64,000 bases of DNA from Siderastrea siderea (lineage: Eukaryota > Cnidaria > Anthozoa > Scleractinia > Rhizangiidae), in contig OZ034967.1 of NCBI GenBank assembly GCA_964030785.1, forward strand, positions 58,425,665 to 58,489,664, written 5' to 3'. The position numbers and the translations under genes were made by a program. Under the pieces are notes generated by a model that had not been told where the DNA came from, searched no databases, and worked only from the letters and a program-made list of their open reading frames with translations. Of the stretch, positions 1 to 12,488 are shown in pieces (the stretch's first letter is position 1; each line of letters starts with the position of its first letter).

Positions 1-105
1 GTTATTAGCTGTTTAAGAATCAGATCAGCAGAGGCCAAAAAAGAGTTGACATTCCCTTGGCTGTATTTTGTAATGAAACAGTTGGTGGAGTAGAGTTGCC
101 GTTGG

Positions 106-378
106 GTGTATAATAAAGTAGGGGGGTCCGGGGGCATTCTCCCCCGGGAAAATTTGAATTTTCAGAACCTTAGAAACGCTATTTTTGGCCTTCTGGCACT
201 GATGTTTGCATTATTAGAGATGCTGTCACTACTAAACTTAAAGGCATTTTTTTTGGTGACCCCCCCTTTACACACCATATTTTTTCGGCTGGCCCCCCTT
301 TGAAGCCAAATTTTTTCACATAGCCCCCCCTCAAATCCCACCAGCCCCCCCTACCTCATAAAAAATGAACGGTCCCTA
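106..378. repeat. GC-biased low-complexity repeat
   Basis: The stretch has runs of G and C (for example around 121-145 and 260-350) in otherwise AT-rich DNA. The pattern of G-run, CCCCCGGG, then AATTTTCAGAACC looks like the degenerate end of a dispersed element. The 65-aa open frame across it is low complexity and is not treated as a gene. Confidence 0.45.
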
Positions 379-628
379 AGACATTCTGCTTCCAGGTATC
401 TGCTACCCAAGGAAGACAGAATAAGCTAAAAAGCGATGTTAGACATTCCGCTTCCAGGTATCTGCTACCCAAGGAAGACAGAATATTAGCTAAAGCGCGA
501 TGTTAGGCATTTCGCTTCCAGGTATATTCTACCCAAGGAAAACAGGATAAGCTACAGCGCTATGATAGCGATCAAGTTTCCAGGTACAGCATATTATCTA
601 AGGAAATCAGAATAAAGCTAGAGCGCGA
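379..628. repeat. 62-bp minisatellite, about 4 copies
   Basis: Four tandem units of about 62 bp share a core CCAGGTATCTGCTACCCAAGG followed by A-rich GACAGAATAAGCTA and a GCGATG motif. The first two units are almost identical and the last two diverge. The core resembles the unit of the larger array at 15221-16090 (GGTATGTGCTACCTAAAAGG then GCACAGAGCAGATTAA), so both arrays probably come from one ancestral repeat. Confidence 0.85.
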
Positions 629-640
629 TGCTAATATTTC

Positions 641-1730
641 ACCTCAAGGTGTGTACAAAATCGTTCATTTTCTCTTGTTGCTACTTACCAAAGGTCTCTT
701 GTCTCTTTTTGTCTCGATTCCAAAGTTTCGTGGATCGGTCGTCGTTAATTTTCAAAACCTCATATTTCCGGCCAGCATTGCGTTACACGCCGCAAAACAC
801 AAATGCAATAAATGTTTTGAAGAAAAACTGGCATTGCCCAAGATGTCGCTACAGCATTTAGGTTGGAAACCTTCTATACTTGAAATAAAGTAAATAAAAT
901 ATCAAAGGAAAACGCAATAAAGCTGGGTAATGTTAATACATGATACCAGTGTAGCTCGAATAAATTATAATCGGAGTCGTGAAAGCGCCACATCCCATGC
1001 GTCCTCTAACATACATTTCTTCACATAAAAATCTATAGCCTTAGTCTAAAAATTGATCGATGTCGGGTTCTTGCTCGACCTACCTACAAATCAATACAAC
1101 TTAGTAAAGATAATTATGGGCAGTTCTAAGAGGCATCGAGGAGAATTTGCAGGTTTACGTAATGTTGAAATAAATTCCCGCCAGATAATTCTCACACAAA
1201 ATTATGATTCTGTTTTGACAGCCTGCCCAGGAAAATCTACTAAAATCGCAATTGCCTGCATCAACCGGTTTTGATTGTCATAAAGGACTATGGTGGCGGT
1301 CTAGCAAAGAAAATATATCATAAAACTGAAACGACCAGCATCATTACAAACGGCGTGACAAGACCGAATAATTCTCTGGTCCTGTTTTAGGTTTCGTTTC
1401 CTGGCTTATGGTGACAAAACGTGCGACTAACATTGCTAACATTCGACAGAGCCAAAAGGAGGTTACCCGAAAATCAGACATACCTGCCTTAAAATTCCCG
1501 GACTTTCGCTGACTGCGCTCGGTCTTTCCTGTAATAATTTTTGCTTCACGACGTGATCGCTTTTCTTATAATCGTAATGTATGTCTTGCTGTTTTAAAAA
1601 TAACTGCAAGGACACATGCCGACCGTACGTGTTGACATAATTCGCTTCATTGCTGACGGAAATGATTGGCGTAAAATAACACTTGTAATGAGTACATGCT
1701 GCGATTTTTTTTCATGGCCTAAGTTCCTAT
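641..1730. other. no recognisable gene
   Basis: Short open frames here (up to 80 aa) overlap in different frames and resemble no protein I know. I see no RNA gene and no clear terminal repeats. Confidence 0.5.
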
Positions 1731-2447
1731 GAGCGGCTTGCTGTAACGATCACCTATACCTATGCAAGATAGAAAAATTCGATTTTCTCAAACTTTGTCA
1801 CAATAAAGGGTTTTGATAACTTGTTTCAAAACTGGAACTTAGAAGTTGTTTGGATTTTTACTTTTTTGTCGAGACGGTGTTTTGTATTTGCCCACCAAAA
1901 GGACCCGAAATCGACCCTGAAATCCCACTTTTGTCGAGACCTAGCAAGCCAACATAATATCCGTAGCAGGAAAATCTAACCCACAGTGTTATAATACAAT
2001 CTTTCAACAGTTATTCAGCGCTGTCAGAACCGAAGGTAACTTGAACCCAAATTTTTGATAAAATTTTAAAAATAGCTAAAAATGATAACCTGCGACGACG
2101 TTGCGTTACTTTGAAATTTAGGTCAAATTCATGGGCCAAAAAGTCAACGTGGTATATGGATATACCTATCAAAATTATTATTCAGGACAAAAGTATCACT
2201 CTGTCTTAGTTTTTATCGTAAAACTAGCTTGGGTAAATAAAACGAAAAATTTTGAGAACGTCTTCAAAAGATGGCACTTGAGCTTGTTGATTGACATTTT
2301 GACCTTTTACGCTGCGAGTGCTATCACAAACGTAAGTCAAGAAATGTTCGAATGTGGGTTTAATCTCCCGAAAAATAGTCTTTTGGGCATCTTGAATATC
2401 TGAGGGTTATTTATAAGTCATTACTAAGCTCCAAACGAGTATTTTTA

Positions 2448-3903
2448 TTCCCTGCTAGCAGAGGCCCCTTTTCCTATGTATTCGCTGAGCTGACGGGCGG
2501 CACGAAAAGGGACCTGTGCCATGGGTCGAAACTCCCTTTGATTCAACCGCCGTCCATGGTCGTGGACGGCGGTTTCCGAAACGCATGTTCCCTGTATTGT
2601 TTGCTGACCGTGACTTGAGCCCACTGTATCTCGCGCATTCCTTTACAGTTATTCCGCTGTCATTTAGGGAGCCCGCATAGTAACACACCCCCTGGAAAGA
2701 GAACTTAACTCGTGAAGAGCTACAACGTTTACTTACTCCCGTTTTTGTTAACATGGACGACGGAAAGATAAACAAAGATAAACAATCGAAAGAAGAAGCT
2801 CTAAGAAACACTCGACAAGTTAAGCAATGGAATTTAGAGCGAAGAAAAGATCTGTCAAGGCGAAGGACAACCTTCCACCTCCAAAGATCTTTCGAGCTGC
2901 GGACATTTTGTGAACTGCTCCAGCACTTCTACGAGTCTATGGTAGAGTAAATTACACATTTGATTGTAAATTTGTATCGAAATCGCTTTTTAATTGAGGG
3001 ATTCTTCATATTCCTTACAGTTTTCGTAAAAGTTTTGAAAAACGTGCACAGTTCGCATCACCAAATGCTCTTCAAAGCAACTTGCACATCGAGCGAAATC
3101 GCTTGCGCGTAGCTTCCCTCGAAGAAAGAATTGAACGCGTTTTGTCTTCAGAAACAAGTGAGGGCGTGTTTTAATAAATGTATTATTTATAAAAGCTTAC
3201 TGTCTCTTCTTCTGTGTACCTTCATTCATAAAATTCGAAAAGTAGTAATCTGACCTAAACAGACACAAATGCTCTGTTGTGGTTTGATTTCACGCGCGAG
3301 ACAGCATGAGAAATCTCTTGCAAAATTTTCAAAATTTTGACTTTGAGATTGTATTTTTGGCTAATTCTAATTTGACAACTGGTGTATTTTATTTAAAAGT
3401 AAGAAATTTTAACTATTCTAGATCAAGTGAGTGTTGTTTTTTCGAACCTCTAAATTGTCCTTTCGTACTGCACATGGGTTGTTTATTACCAACTGCTAAT
3501 TTAGCGAAGCGATCATAAAACACGCAGCCTTCAATGGGCTAATTCTCTTTGATTCCTGGAGTTGTGGTCATGTTAAAAAAGCTTCCTTGTCCAGATAACT
3601 TGAAATTAATACCGTAGATTAGACAACAACTATCTCTAGACGAACTGTCTACTTTTTTTTAGGGTATTGGTGAACTCGCCATTCACGACAACAAAACTGT
3701 GCAGGTGTTTTTTGGCGCGCTAGTTGAGAAAGGTGGGAGTCGTCACCTGATCACGTGCTAAAAGCATCACGTGACGTTTCGGTCGCTAAGTAACCGTGGC
3801 GCATGCTCAACACAGTTCATTTCGACCCATGGCAGAGGTCCCTTTTCGTCCCGTCCGTCAGCTCAGCGAATACAAAGGAAAAGGGGCCTCTGCTAGCAGG
3901 GAA
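2448..3903. mobile_element. 1456-bp TIR DNA element with 9-bp TSD
   Basis: The ends are inverted repeats of about 83 bp with few mismatches, beginning TTCCCTGCTAGCAGAGG at both termini. The element is flanked by direct copies of GTATTTTTA at 2439-2447 and 3904-3912. The R1 copy at 12330-12345 carries the empty site with a single GTATTTTTA. A 9-bp TSD with long TIRs fits Mutator-like elements, an inference from family rules because no transposase is encoded. Inside is one small ATG-started open frame at 2753-2950. Confidence 0.92.
2753..2950 (+). CDS. 65-aa lysine/arginine-rich ORF inside the TIR element
   Basis: This ATG-started frame lies inside the 9-bp-TSD element. The protein starts MDDGKINKDKQSKEEA and is rich in K, R and E, so it is probably helical. 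It has no recognisable domain, and length alone does not prove coding. It could be a captured host exon, the remnant of an element protein, or chance. Confidence 0.25.
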   Translation: MDDGKINKDKQSKEEALRNTRQVKQWNLERRKDLSRRRTTFHLQRSFELRTFCELLQHFYESMVE

Positions 3904-4299
3904 GTATTTTTAGCAGAGGTTTATTTGAATTACAAAATGTACATTTGACAGTTGGCAAGTTTGCTCACAGCACACGACACAATATCAGTTTATAAATCAG
4001 CACATCGACAAAAACATCTAGAAACCTAGTGGAATAGAGTGTTAACTAAATACTCGGAAGTATTTCTTACCTTAATCTAGCCTATCTTGATAAGAGATGG
4101 TGATATCGCCACCTTGAACGAAACGAAACGTGAACGAAACGCTCCGGCTGCTTCAAAACATTTGCCTGGTTACATATTAACTGACTGGCACAGGCATCCC
4201 AAGCTCGCACGATAGCTTGCCTCTTAGTTGCTACATTTTCCCGACTCTTTTTGTTTGTTTTTATTTTGGTGCTTTGTTTTCTCACTTCTCATTATTCAC

Positions 4300-7020
4300 C
4301 GTAAATCAAAGAGCCATTTGGTCCTATCACATCTAGACATGCATGTTTCCACTACAATTATAAATTCCGCAATCCCGTATTTGCTGTCCGTTATATTGGT
4401 GGTTTGACATAATTTCAAGAGGCTCAGTCTGTGTGCAACCTGTTATTTGGCTTCATGTCGCTTTACCAAACTTGTTGTAGAAACATGTGGTTCTAGTGCC
4501 AACAGTGCAATATGTGGTTGTAAGAAGCTGTGCAAAAAGATACCCAAGACCACGCAGAAAGGTGAGTTTTGTCTCACCAAAATATTGGGCAATACAATTA
4601 CCCTTATTGGCTTACAGTATACCCTGTCCAGGAGCCCATGACCTGCCCTGTCCCATTCCAGGCAGCTATTCCACTCCACTGGTGTGTTACTTCCCAAAGA
4701 GTTGCATTGAATTCAATGTAAATAATTCATTTTCTCCGAATAAAGGAAAGGAACGAAAATATTGTAGATTGTCAAGTAGATTGGTGCACTTATGTCCGGG
4801 GATATAATTGGAGAGTTATTTGCGTGAAATACGGTTTAGCACTTCCTTTTATCAGGGCATATGCTCGGGGTAAAGGTTAATTTTTATATTTTACGGTGTA
4901 TAGATTCTCGCCGACAAATTTACCGTAAAACAGAAAATATTGAAACTATGTTTTATCCATCAGCCAATTCCAGCGGTACCCATCACCCCGGGAATTAGTC
5001 AGGCATTTGCTGACATTTTAATCTCGGGGATGGGGCATCTAAAAATTTTCACTGCACGGAGATCGGGCATTTGCCTACCCACCGGGCGGCCCTGGGGCAT
5101 TTGACACCCATGTCAGGTTTTGGTCACGCACGTAATAAATGGATCTTAAAAGTTTTTCAAGATGATCACTTTCGTAAAAATCTTTTTCGTTTCTGGCCAT
5201 TTGTTAAATAAAGATCATGCATTTTCAGTTCTTCAATAACTTAATATATTTTTAACAGAATTTTTTAGCTTATTAAATAAATCCTTATGAATTGTGCACG
5301 TCAAAATCAAATAAATGAACGAATAATTGAACGAAATAGTAAACCAAAAGCAACTGTCGTGCACACAATTTGGCGTATTATTGATAAGTGGCATTAAACC
5401 AAATGAACAACGGGAGGATAGACGCACAGTAAACAACAAACAGCATTGAAAATAATGATGGGTGTTATGATTTATTACATCTTGAGCAGTGTTGCTTTCT
5501 GGATGATTCCAGGGGTGGGGCATTTGCCTTCTTTTTTGGTCCCACCTAGGGGCATTTGACGGACTTATTTGTCTTCCCCACCCCCAAGAATTTGCCTTTT
5601 TTTCCTAATGCCAGATGTTGGCCCAAGGAGGAGGGGGGGAGGGGGGCGATGGGCATTGCTGGAATTGACTTATGCATTATGACTACTGCTGAAAATGAAA
5701 TATATTTGTGTAAATCGGCAGTGCCACGGAAGGCTCGATGAGAGACAATTGGAAATGCCAGTCGAAGCTGCAGAAGAAACAGCCGTACCGAAAACGGCAG
5801 CCTCTTGGAGGAAACCCAAGAACAAATCCAGTGCACAAAAACAGAAAGCGCCACAGGGTTAAGATTTTTACTTTTTTGATAGCATCATATGATGAAGCGG
5901 CTCGTGTACGAATGCAAACAAACCGCATTCTTTTTGCTTGGCTTTCAACTGATGCGGGTATTGATGAAAAAGGTGTAGGAGTGATGTCCCTTCAACTTGA
6001 AGAAACAAGTTGAGTTCTCTATCAGCTCGGTGCATAGGGCCGCTTGGATTCAGAAGCCAGTTGCAGTGATGTCACCTAGCAGTGGTGGCACTCAAGCTGT
6101 GAAACTGATTCAGTTCCTCTTCTCGTGCAGAAGGGCCATATAATACCAAAAAAACGGGTTGACGCACTTGCTGAGTTGCACAACTAATGGAAGCAAAAGC
6201 AAAGGCTCTTGTGCTTGCTGGACTAGGAGATGCATCATGAAATTATATTTTTCTTATTTTTCCAAGTTTTGTTTTTAATTTCTTGGTCTACCATATTTTT
6301 TCTTTATTACCACATGGGTCAGATCGATTTCGATATTGCTGACACTAGTAGTACGCAGGACGCTTTCCACATATAAATCGAAGCTAGTTAGACTACGAAC
6401 AGTCTCTCTTTCTGCTCAGGGATAGTCGTAAAAAATCGAGCGCGAAAGTCGCCTGCTAAGTGAAGCGCGTCTCGACCGCCCGCCGGTCAAAGATTTTGCC
6501 AGATTTCTTTCTTTTTCCCACAACGTATTATTCGCTACATCTTTTTCAGTATTTTTTCACTAATTTTATTTTTATCTAAATTATAGAAACTCTTTTTTTT
6601 ATATATATATAAGAACCTTTTTTATGAGAACATCGAGGCTGGGATTGGCCATAATTTTACGAACATGCTAAGAACATACCCAGGCTAAGATTTTGTTAAG
6701 AACGCCTTTACGTTGTCTTCATATTTGTACACTAAGATGTGAGAATAAACCACAGTGTAATAACTTGGTCAGAGTAATTTACAGCCTAAATGATCCTCTA
6801 ATGCTTTAATTTTAATAAAGCAAACACCTGAAACACGCACGATTTTTAGGGAATTGGTAGAACTTGACCTATTTGTTCTTTCTTTCATTCAGAACTATGA
6901 TTACTGAAATACTATACAATTAATCTTAAGAACATTGTTAAGAACGTTTCAGGCTCATATCGCCAAAAAATAAGAACATTCAGTTTCGGTTCAGCATCAG
7001 CTAAAAAAATTGACGTTCTC
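4300..7020. other. repeat-derived DNA, no gene
   Basis: Clusters of GGGGCATTTG occur at 5000-5110 and again at 5515-5560, as in a dispersed repeat with G-rich modules. A/T-rich sequence with scattered AAGAAC motifs fills 6600-7000, and a short AT dinucleotide run sits near 6598-6612. Overlapping frames at 4443-4807 and 5546-6013 look like chance or repeat frames. No domain or RNA gene was recognised. Confidence 0.45.
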
Positions 7021-7081
7021 ATAAAAAAGAGGAGTGTATACTAATAATAACGGTATTTAGGTACATAGCCATTAAGTGAGG

Positions 7082-8273
7082 CCAGAAACTCATAAGGACT
7101 TGAAACGTGTAACTCGCATATGTAGGTTTTGACTGATGCTCGTAATTATTCATTTTCGCAAGTACCAAATTTGGAACATGAGGAGAAAGAGAACTGACCA
7201 ATCAATTTCGTGAACGATGTGACGTAATTTCACACCAACTTCGCCCGCTTGCTCAGAGAATGGCTGACAAACAGGGGGAAAACAAACCGACAAAGCTTTC
7301 AAACATTGGAACGACAAAGCAAAAAGAAATAATGGTTTCGACGACCGAGCAGGAATTTTTCAGGCAACAAAATTGGTGATTGAAACAACATCGAGCGAAC
7401 CGCTGGGGTTAGAAGTAGACCAGACTGCGAAACCAAACCAAACTAGTCTAGCGTTGTGTTTACGATTTCTTTTACCGTGGCACTATCAAGAAATGTTCAC
7501 AAAAGGTAGGTTTTACACGGAAAATTTTTGACACCAAAATATAAAGACATGATACAAAAATATTTAACACAGTAAAATTGAAGAGAACCGTTTAATAATA
7601 AGCTTATCTAAGTGTCACATGTCACACATTTTTCGGTTGTTCGCTACCAAAATCAAGCTAAACAATTACTGTAACTGAATAAGAAAGGACGACATTTTTT
7701 CGGCTTTATAAGCTTACTACACAAAAAAACATCGTTTCACCTGCTGTTGATGTAGCTCTGAGTTCAAGCAGCTTCAAATGTTAAAATAAAGAGATTGTAA
7801 TGCAAAATAAGTTGAATGTTTGATTCATTGTTGTTTTGACACATTCCGTCCGCGGCCTCTGAACCTGTAACCACTACGTTTTGTGTTCGTTTCCGCTCTC
7901 CATCTTCAACGCTGAAATCATACTGTAGCTTTAATCCACTTTGGACGATGAAAACGGCAATTTTTCAGGAAAGGTCAAACCTGTACCACATTTTAGAGCC
8001 AATATTTGGAGGACTTTTTCAAAAAATTATTCTCGGATGTTTTCGGAGCAGTTTCATTAATCCATTCAGCTTTGCAAAGAAACGCTGCAACACGGTTCTG
8101 GCGCCTTATCCTTTCAGTCATGTGATGGATTATTTTCCCTTTTTTCCTTTCTCCTTTTTTCTCGTTCTGTCTTGATTTTTACGGTAACTAGTGATTGAGT
8201 TTTGAATCAACTGCCCATTTGCATCGCTTATAAGTTCAATTTCCAAAGAAAGCGAAATGAACTGCAGCTTCGT

Positions 8274-8304
<31 letters not shown>

Positions 8305-8372
8305 GTTTGAAAAATGAATATTCACGAGCATCGAGCGCGAGTTACACGTTTCAACTCCTTATGAGTTTCTGG
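7082..8372. mobile_element. 1.29-kb TIR element, possible 5-bp TSD
   Basis: The sequence from 7082 (CCAGAAACTCATAAGGA) is repeated inverted at the right end (TCCTTATGAGTTTCTGG, ending 8372). Similarity continues for roughly 100 bp inward, including ACGTGTAACTCGC and ATTCATTTT. TGAGG precedes the left end (7077-7081) and follows the right end (8373-8377), suggesting a 5-bp TSD. No transposase is present. The termini do not resemble Transib ends, so the superfamily is left open. Confidence 0.7.
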
Positions 8373-8424
8373 TGAGGCTTATAAACGTACGCAGAAGCCT
8401 ATAGCTACCACAATGCAGAAGTGA

Positions 8425-9962
8425 TTACTGCTTACAACAATAAGAAAGCGAGTCGTGAGTTGGCAATCGTATTAAGTGAACAGCACATCGTAGCTTCTCT
8501 AAGTATTTGATATGGAGCCGGTAAAATGCGACGCACAAGAATGACACTCTTACGCGAGCTTGGGATGCCTGTGTCTGCCAGTTAATATGTAACCTGGCAA
8601 ATGTTTCGAAGCAGCGAACGATTCGCTCACGTTTCATTTAAAGTGCCTATGAACTAAAAAATTTTTCTCCATAATATGATAGTTTATGACTCCCTCAGTC
8701 TAAATATGTAAGTTTTGCTGAGTAGAACCCTTTGCATGGGATATTTTTCCAGCCGCAAAGTTCAAATTTGGCACCGGAGATGTGTCTCCATTTTGCGCGC
8801 GGCCAAAACGATCGCATTACAAGGCTGTGACGTCACAAATCGCGCAGAAGACAAGAGTGTTATGGCTGACAAGAGGGTTTCCAGAAGAGAAATTACTTTG
8901 GAGTGACTCGTGGGCCCAGGATTGTAAGCTACAAGGGCAGGATTCGCACAATGAGAGCATGTGTGTGTCATTTCTCAAAAGGAAATGAACTAGGGAGAGA
9001 AGCGGACTCATTTGAACCGTGTTCGACTCGGTAAGAATTCGATTCGACCCGCATTACAGAGCTGCTTCTCGGAAAAGCTGCAGCATTTGAATGTCGCGTT
9101 AATATATGTAACTTCTGCCATTGTTGGATTAGTTTTACTAGTAGGAATTATCGCAATTCAAGATAAAAGATCGGGATAAAGAAGCTTTTCAATTTTTGGC
9201 CACAAAACTATCGCTATATATCTGTCCACTATTACCGAAAAGCATCCAAGATCTACAACGCATAACTGAGCTACAAAGTTTTGTTTACATTTCCGTTTTT
9301 TTTTGGAAACCACATGCAATACTTTTCTCAAACTGGATGTTCACCATAGAGTTTGAAGGGATAACAATGAACGGAACTGTCTTGACCGACGACGAGACAA
9401 GACGTTTTAGTTAATCACAGATAGCTATAGGAATATTTAGAAATCCCTCGTGATGTTTCGTCAAATAAAAGGAAGCAGTTCAGCTCAGCATTGATAATTT
9501 TTATTGCAAGTCACTCTGCTTCCACTGCATTTGATTTATGAGGTCCTCTTTAAACACCACACATTTCAAACAGATTTGTGCCTCTCTTCTTGTTGACCCT
9601 CCTCCTGTTATCTCAAGAGGACCATATAATATGAAATTTCATCTATCACACTTAACACCGTCTAATTGACCCTTCTGCAGTACAGTCTTGGTGATGAAGG
9701 TTTAATTTGAATTTATGGCATAAGTTATTTAATCATTTTTATTACTGAAGGGCAATGAAAATGTGACCTTCATTTCCCATTATTTAATTTTGTGGCAGGC
9801 TTTGTATTGGAAATTCTTCACACACTGAATTGTCTCAGTCTCTTCTTGACTCATTCCCTGTACCCAAGAAAGCTACCACACAAGCCACCTAATTAGCCAA
9901 CAGAAAATCAATAATGAGGTTTCAAAATGGGCCTTTTCGATCTCATTCTCCACCTTTAATTT
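8425..9962. other. repeat fragments, no gene
   Basis: 8550-8640 is an inverted match to 4130-4215, and 8640-8668 (AAAGTGCCTATGAACTAAAA) matches the opposite strand at about 12095-12122. A GTGACGTCA motif at about 8827 is also seen near 11930. Several overlapping frames of 60-70 aa on both strands are treated as chance. Sequence from 9420 on is A/T-rich with no recognised feature. Confidence 0.45.
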
Positions 9963-9963
9963 G

Positions 9964-9989
9964 TAATAATAATAATAATAATAATAATT
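9964..9989. repeat. (TAA)n microsatellite
   Basis: Uninterrupted TAA triplets, about eight units, within A/T-rich non-coding DNA. Confidence 0.9.
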
Positions 9990-10652
9990 TTTCCAAAAAT
10001 TAGCTGCATAGGCTACCTTCCCGCCCTATGCATGCTATTTAGGGACTTCTTGTACTGCTTTAATAATAATAATGATGTATACACAGGATAGCCCCATCAG
10101 TGTAAAAACACTGGTAACAAAGGGGGATTCTGTTACTAAATAAGTGCCCAAGATAGTAAAATACATATCTTCAAACATTAATAGTGGCATGCATGGTTAC
10201 GTAGAGGAAGCCTGATGCAAAAACAAGAGTGTTGGGAGAATTCAAAGGATTATGCGAGCTTGATCGAACACAGACTCTTAGACATTTGTAACTGAAGAGC
10301 ATATCAGTTAACAACAAAAAAGGCTAATACACGCATAATGTGTACAGTGTACTGGGAGGGAACTGTCATTTAAAGGGTTTATGGATCCAAGGGAGCTGTC
10401 TTAACCTCTCCCCATCCCCCCCCTCCTTAAACAAAAATAACACAAAAAATATGAAACTACACACACAAAGAGGGCAATTTCTACTTGGCATTGATTTCTG
10501 CCATACTTCATGGAATTGGAATGGGTGTGTTTCAATGGAAATGGCACTTCAAAATGTACTTCTGGAGCAAATTACATATTCATCTTAGTGTCGAGATTGA
10601 CCCAAGGGAGATATTGTCATATGAGACCAGTATACAAAGGGAGTTCAGACCA

Positions 10653-10763
10653 GGCCCCAGTTGTTCAAAAGGTGGATAAGTGTTAGGGAAACCAATTGCG
10701 TTATCCACTGGATAGAGATTTATCTGGTCGATAGCGCTATCCAACTTTTGAACAACTGTGGCC
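10653..10763. mobile_element. palindromic MITE of the TTATCCACTGGATA type
   Basis: The ends are inverted (GGCCCCAGTTGTTCAAAAG against its complement ending at 10763). The interior alternates GGTGGATAA, TTATCCACTGGATAG and GATAGCGCTATCC, so almost the whole 111 bp can fold. This pattern matches a foldback MITE I associate with coral genomes. A related, more diverged copy lies at 56811-56975. Confidence 0.75.
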
Positions 10764-10769
10764 AGTATA

Positions 10770-12120
10770 ACTGGACAGGTATGGTTAAGTTTATTTACAT
10801 GAGACCAGCATCACAAAAGTATAAGTGATCACATAAAGCCTGTAAGAACTCAGCATACTAGCTCTCACCTGCCATAGCATGTTTCCATAAAATTGGTATG
10901 AACCAAAATCCTCGAGCAAATTGCTGAACAGAAGGACAAAAATCTCAGCTGGTCTAATATTGTGTAGGCAATTACTTAAACCAGTTCATGTAGTCAGAAG
11001 CGATGGATTATTACAAGGACAAAGCTGAAGTCACACTAGTCTGAGTTTGCACGCGTATCATACAATGTCCATCTTTATTTATCATAGTCATCATCCTCAT
11101 AGCACCTCCAGGTGGAGTAAAAGACCACAAATGAGCACCATACTCAAAAATTCTTATTTATTTGCTTTGAGATGCTCCCTCATAAATGGCTTGAAATTTA
11201 CAATACAAGCACTGCACTTCCATTTGAAAATCATTTGCAGCTGCTGATTATAATAAACAAAACACGCTCTTTAGAAATTACTACTGATGTCTCAGCCATT
11301 AGGCATGTAATATTTCAAGCAAATTTTGGGTATGCTTATCTTCAATGTATAAAATACTTCCTGCTAACTAATAAGTTTATATCAGTGTTCTCTCTGCAAG
11401 AGTCCTCATTCGAAAGAGTCGAACAACTGAGTCTATCTTTCTCTTGGCGCGAAAACCTATGAAAAGATGAACAAATTAAGTTACAAACAAGTACACCGTA
11501 AACTTGAGCTTGTCTGGTATCGGTTTGAGTAAAATAATTGAAGTACATACAACGACGCTCTTAACAAAAGAAGTAAAGTCAAGGCTGCGTCAATCTCTCG
11601 TTATTAACACATAAAAGTACTGACCATTCAATTCTAGAAGCTTCTCCTTCAAGGCCAGTCAAGCCAGTAGAGCTGAAAGTTAGTCAATCCCAACAATTCA
11701 ATTCGCCATCTTGCTTCACGCAAGATTGTTGTTGTCGTTGTTTAGGCTTTATCCACGGACGACAAACCCCAAAACTGCACATCTTCGAAATCGCTTCGAG
11801 CTGAATCTTAGCGTCTTCCTCAGTCGTCGGTAGCTTTCATTGTATATCAATATTAGCAAGGAAAATGTAAGTTTCCTCGCTCAAACACTTGACAAAAACC
11901 AAAGAGACAAACATTCTGCGCGATTTGTGACGTCATACGGCCCGCTTCCTCGGCCAACTCGTTCCCAGTCTTCGGCGACACGATTTTGGTCATTTTGGGT
12001 ACTTTCAGCGGCAAAAAAACGGATTTTTGTTTCTTGCCATCCAATTTCTCTTGCCATTTCGGAATTAACACATAATGAACTACCAAAATGTGCAAAAAAA
12101 ATTTTTAGTTCATAGGCACT
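10770..12120. other. no recognisable gene
   Basis: Open frames up to 96 aa (around 11172-11462) overlap each other and show no domain. 11840-12120 is repeat-related, with an AACTAAAAA/CATAGGCACTTT module shared with 8640. No splice-supported gene could be built. Confidence 0.4.
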
Positions 12121-12129
12121 TTAAGCTTG

Positions 12130-12488
12130 AGCAGTAATATCGCCATCTCTCTAGGCTGGATTAAGGTAAGAAATACTTACAAGTATTTTTTTTACAATCT
12201 ATTCCACTAGGTTTCTCAATGTTTTTGTCGATGTGCTGATTTATAAACTGATATTGTGTCGCGTGCCGTGAGCAAACTTGCCAACTGTCAAATGTACATT
12301 TTGTAATTCAAATAAACCTCTGCTAAAAATACTCGTTTGGAGCTTAGTAATGACTTTTAAATAACCCTCAGATATTCAAGATGCCCAAAAGACTATTTTT
12401 CGGGAGATTAGACCCACATTCGAACATTTCTTGACTTACGTTTGTGATAGCACTCGCAGCGTAAAAGGTCAAAATGTCAATCAGGCTC
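12130..12488 (-). repeat. R1 repeat copy, unoccupied site
   Basis: This is the reverse complement of 2283-2438 joined directly to 3904-4130. At 12330-12345 the sequence reads through a single GTATTTTTA (complement strand), which is the ancestral state of the 9-bp-TSD insertion at 2448-3903. The match breaks off near 12488, where tracts rich in GTATACC begin. Confidence 0.88.

Larger units (their letters stand above)
1731..4290 (+). repeat. dispersed repeat R1, copy interrupted by a TIR element
   Basis: Positions 1731-2258 match 17328-17838 on the opposite strand over about 500 bp. Positions 2283-2438 plus 3904-4130 match 12130-12488 on the opposite strand as one uninterrupted block. R1 here is therefore split by the insertion at 2448-3903. 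Sequence near 4130-4215 also matches 8550-8640 inverted. No intact protein is carried; a conserved open stretch at 2283-2403 is shared with the 12-kb copy but lacks any recognisable domain. R1 could be a non-autonomous derivative of a DNA transposon, but its true ends are not resolved. Confidence 0.8.

Noticed and set aside
2455..2811. 118-aa minus-strand frame across a transposon end
   Set aside because: It overlaps the terminal inverted repeat and runs antisense to the better ATG-started frame. No domain is visible.
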